Below are positions 20,662 through 22,647 of a stretch of 22,647 bases of DNA, in pieces. Source of the stretch: Candidatus Bathyarchaeota archaeon (GTDB lineage Archaea; Thermoproteota; Bathyarchaeia; Bathyarchaeales; Bathycorpusculaceae); the NCBI GenBank assembly GCA_030673805.1, contig DAOVIH010000008.1, positions 1 to 22,647 on the forward strand, written 5' to 3'. A model generated the notes under the pieces. That model saw only the letters and a list, made by a program, of their open reading frames with translations. It was not told the origin of the DNA and did no database searches. A program made the position numbers and the translations under genes. The first letter of the stretch is position 1. Every line of letters starts with the position of its first letter.

Positions 20662-22033
20662 GTTTACCAAAAACTCCAGAATACTATACTTGGTCTTTTG
20701 CATACCGTTCTTCTTGACAATTCTCGTTTGGATATACCTCCCCGTCTTAGCACAATGGATAATTAACAACGTTTTTGGTTATGAAATGATCGAACTAGCA
20801 ACTAACCCTTTTTGGTTATTCATGGTACGATTCTTCTTTGCTTGGTACACATTTGTGGCTGTGGGCTTAGCTGGAGTATGGGTAATCGCTGCAACTCTCG
20901 CGAGGAAAGAAAAGGCTGGATCAAAATGCTCTTTCTACCCCTCGGTCTCTCTTGTGGTTCCAGCTTACAATCAAGAAGCAAATATTGCTCGATGCATAAC
21001 AAGCCTATTCAAATGCGCACAAAAATACGATGGCCCATGTGAAATACTCATTGTAGATGACGGAAGCGAAGATTACACGTATGAAGCATCCTGGTCAGCT
21101 ATTGAATTGAATAGAAGGGAAAACCCCAGAACACATAGCAAAGTCATCAGACACTCTGTTAATCTAGGAAAAATTGAGTGTCTCAGAACTGGAACGAACA
21201 GAGCATTAGGAAGGCTGGTAGCGATTGTTGATGCCGATTCAGAATGGATGCCTGAAACACTGGTTACTCTTGTTGACTTCAAACTCTCCAACGGAAAAAA
21301 AGCCATAACTGGCTTCGTCGGCCCCTTAGAAGAAGAAGGTGATCGGAGTCTATATTCAGCCTTCCAAAAACTGGAGTATGGTCAGGGGGTGGCTATTGGT
21401 CGCTGCGCCCAGTCTTTAGGCAACAATGTGCTAGTTGTATCCGGGGCGATAGGTTTGTATGACTCTACTCTTCTCCGCGAGATCCTCACGGAGAAGAGTA
21501 TCAGATCAGTAACCGAAGATTTGGAGATTACTTTAGAAATTCACAAGAAGGGGGGAAAAGTGGGATATGTTAGTCTTGCTTCAAGCTTCACTTTAGTTCC
21601 TACATCCTTTAGCAGGTTGTGGAGTCAAAGGCTTCGGTGGTTTACAGGTTGGCTCCACAATACATTGGCAATCCACAAAGATTTGCTGGTCCAGAGGTCA
21701 TGGCTTTCATTGCTTTTATGGCATTCCCTCATATTTGAGTACGCAGGAGCGTTCATTGATTTAGCGGCTTTAGGCATGTTTCCTTTTCTTTTTTTGTTCG
21801 CACCCGATCGGGTTCTTTTTGCTTTAGGCTTGTTAGTCTACATACCATGTGGTCTACTAATAGGAATAATAAACCAAGCAATTGGATTGAAATACGCTTA
21901 CGGCGCTTACAACTACAAAGCCTTGCTTGTCTACGTACCGGTCTATCCGTTACTACGATTGGTCAACATTCTTGCACGCATAAGAAGCATTGTGAGCTAC
22001 TCGACGGGAAACAATGGAAAGTGGCACAACTAA
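20651..22033 (+). CDS. Membrane family 2 glycosyltransferase (cellulose/hyaluronan synthase-like)
   Basis: A 460-aa processive beta-glycosyltransferase that would polymerise a sugar from a nucleotide-sugar donor and move the chain across the membrane. Two N-terminal helices (about 11-36 and 55-83) precede the GT-A domain. This has SLVVPAYNQEANI (101-113), the first Asp pair IVDDGSED, the metal-binding VDADSEW, the catalytic TEDLEIT and the product-binding SQRLRWFTGW (Q-x-x-R-W). Three or so C-terminal helices follow. All D, D, D, QxxRW residues are intact. The product (exopolysaccharide or S-layer related glycan) cannot be read from sequence. The ATG overlaps a short upstream ORF. It is followed by the rRNA operon in the same direction. 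Confidence 0.9.
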   Translation: MKFKFTKNSRILYLVFCIPFFLTILVWIYLPVLAQWIINNVFGYEMIELATNPFWLFMVRFFFAWYTFVAVGLAGVWVIAATLARKEKAGSKCSFYPSVSLVVPAYNQEANIARCITSLFKCAQKYDGPCEILIVDDGSEDYTYEASWSAIELNRRENPRTHSKVIRHSVNLGKIECLRTGTNRALGRLVAIVDADSEWMPETLVTLVDFKLSNGKKAITGFVGPLEEEGDRSLYSAFQKLEYGQGVAIGRCAQSLGNNVLVVSGAIGLYDSTLLREILTEKSIRSVTEDLEITLEIHKKGGKVGYVSLASSFTLVPTSFSRLWSQRLRWFTGWLHNTLAIHKDLLVQRSWLSLLLWHSLIFEYAGAFIDLAALGMFPFLFLFAPDRVLFALGLLVYIPCGLLIGIINQAIGLKYAYGAYNYKALLVYVPVYPLLRLVNILARIRSIVSYSTGNNGKWHN

Positions 22034-22089
22034 GTAGTCTCATAATGAGAGACTGATGGATATAACTTCCTTTGTTAGAAGACAAAAGA

Positions 22090-22101
22090 AACATTTATAT
22101 T
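22090..22101 (+). promoter_or_regulatory. rRNA operon promoter (TATA box)
   Basis: AACATTTATATT contains a strong TATA box (TTTATAT, 22094-22100) preceded by the purine-rich AAAAGAA, a BRE-like element. It is the best promoter in the gap before 16S and predicts a start near 22124, giving a leader of about 250 nt. Confidence 0.5.
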
Positions 22102-22143
22102 GTCATAACATGCTTCTGAATATTTCTGGCGATAATAGCTAAC

Positions 22144-22159
22144 CCGCAATTTTTTGCGG
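22144..22159 (+). other. Hairpin in the pre-rRNA leader
   Basis: CCGCAA-TTTT-TTGCGG is a perfect 6-bp stem with a 4-nt loop, about 20 nt after the predicted transcription start. It would lie in the 5' leader of the rRNA precursor. A role in processing, antitermination or protection of the 5' end is possible but unproven. The rest of the leader (22160-22356) shows no tRNA and no gene. Confidence 0.45.
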
Positions 22160-22356
22160 CGGCTCAACCCCAACTAAAAAGGCGTATAAGAGCCCTAGAG
22201 GATGAAGATGGTTGGCCTCCAATTGCGGGAACAGATATGTGGACCTGATTATAGTAATGTTAGGTCTGAATTGGGCTTTGATGTTTGTGGTTATTTTCCC
22301 TCCAAATCCAGTTGGCTTTAGAGTTGTACATACGTAATAAATATCTGGTTATGGTC

Positions 22357-22385
22357 GATCAGGAGTGTGTTAACTCCGGTTGATC
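22357..22385 (+). promoter_or_regulatory. Hairpin spanning the 16S rRNA 5' end
   Basis: GATCAGGAGT (22357-22366) pairs with ACTCC (22373-22377) and TGATC (22381-22385), leaving a 6-nt loop GTGTTA and a 3-nt bulge GGT. The right arm is the first 13 nt of mature 16S. In the precursor this stem would hold the 5' end of 16S away from its own helices until processing. Confidence 0.5.
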
Positions 22386-22647
22386 CTGCCGGACCCCACT
22401 GCTATCGGGATAGGACTAAGACATGCTAGTCGTGCGTCTCCTAGCTACGATGGAGGCGCGGCGGACAGCTCAGTAACACGTGGCTAACCTGCCCTTAGGA
22501 CAGGAATAACCCCGGGAAACTGGGATTAATTCCTGATAGGTGAAGAACTCTGGAATGGGTCTTCGTCTAAAGGGCGTCTAGCTCATGCGCCTAGACGTTG
22601 CCTGAGGATGGGGCCGCGTCCGATCAGGTTGTTGGTGAGGTAATGGC
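22373..22647 (+). rRNA. 16S ribosomal RNA, 5' part (truncated by window end)
   Basis: The sequence starts ACTCCGGTTGATCCTGCCGG, the archaeal 16S 5' end. It continues with CATGCTAGTCG, then CGGCGGACAGCTCAGTAACA, CGTGGCTAACCTGCCCTT, GATAACCCCGGGAAACTGGG-like sequence, and the GAGGATGGGGCCGCGTCCGA block followed by GATCAGGTTGTTGGTGAGG. All are universal archaeal 16S landmarks in the right order, covering helices of the 5' domain. About 275 of ~1,480 nt are present. By memory it resembles Bathyarchaeia 16S more than euryarchaeal or crenarchaeal 16S. The exact mature 5' end is within one or two nucleotides. Confidence 0.98.

Noticed and set aside
22160..22356. tRNA or other RNA gene in the rRNA leader
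   Set aside because: No cloverleaf, no TTCRA T-loop and no CCA-side acceptor pairing could be found.

Overview
This is a stretch of archaeal chromosome. The right end carries the first ~275 nt of a 16S rRNA gene with the archaeal 5' signature TCCGGTTGATCCTGCCGG. The proteins are archaeal versions throughout: CTP-dependent riboflavin kinase, RibL-type FAD synthetase, pantoate kinase, archaeal-type phosphopantetheine adenylyltransferase, pyruvoyl arginine decarboxylase and Orc1/Cdc6. The 16S start and the gene styles look most like Candidatus Bathyarchaeia (former MCG group). That placement is from memory, not from an alignment. No insertion sequences, CRISPR arrays, tRNAs or phage genes were seen.

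Layout. (1) 1-1764: flavin cofactor genes, namely ribL (5' end outside the window), a rhomboid protease, and the convergent regulator/kinase ribK (RbkR type). (2) 2037-4329: an unknown basic protein, a relic PDZ domain of an HtrA-like protease, a secreted helical-repeat protein with an apparent ATA start, and a translationally coupled ArsR-like regulator and four-helix membrane protein. (3) 4429-8617: a glucan phosphorylase with a degenerate YHS domain at its N-terminus, a PD-(D/E)XK-like protein with a winged helix, a small unknown protein, an AlaX-type alanyl-tRNA editing protein and a possible 54-aa ORF. (4) 8619-10899: a long inverted repeat followed by a tightly overlapping ECF-S transporter, pantoate kinase and coaD operon. 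(5) 10983-15674: galT facing the operon tpiA, DUF89, debranching enzyme. (6) 15737-16279: arginine decarboxylase, divergent from (7) 16403-19801: orc1/cdc6, a winged-helix regulator and moaC-moaB-moaA. (8) 19947-20298: a winged-helix gene split by a frameshift in an A9 run, preceded by repeats. (9) 20596-22033: a short upstream ORF overlapping a membrane GT2 polysaccharide synthase. (10) 22034-22647: the rRNA promoter and leader, then 16S.

Functional themes. Glycogen breakdown is well covered: phosphorylase and debranching enzyme release sugar phosphate and glucose, tpiA serves glycolysis or gluconeogenesis, and galT links to UDP-sugars that may feed the GT2 synthase. Cofactor genes are dense (FMN/FAD, CoA, molybdopterin). 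The CoA operon suggests import of a pantoate-level precursor. The least ordinary points are the ATA start behind a perfect Shine-Dalgarno sequence, the 36-bp dyad before the CoA operon, the hairpin that pairs the 16S leader with the mature 16S 5' end, the frameshifted regulator and the protease relic.
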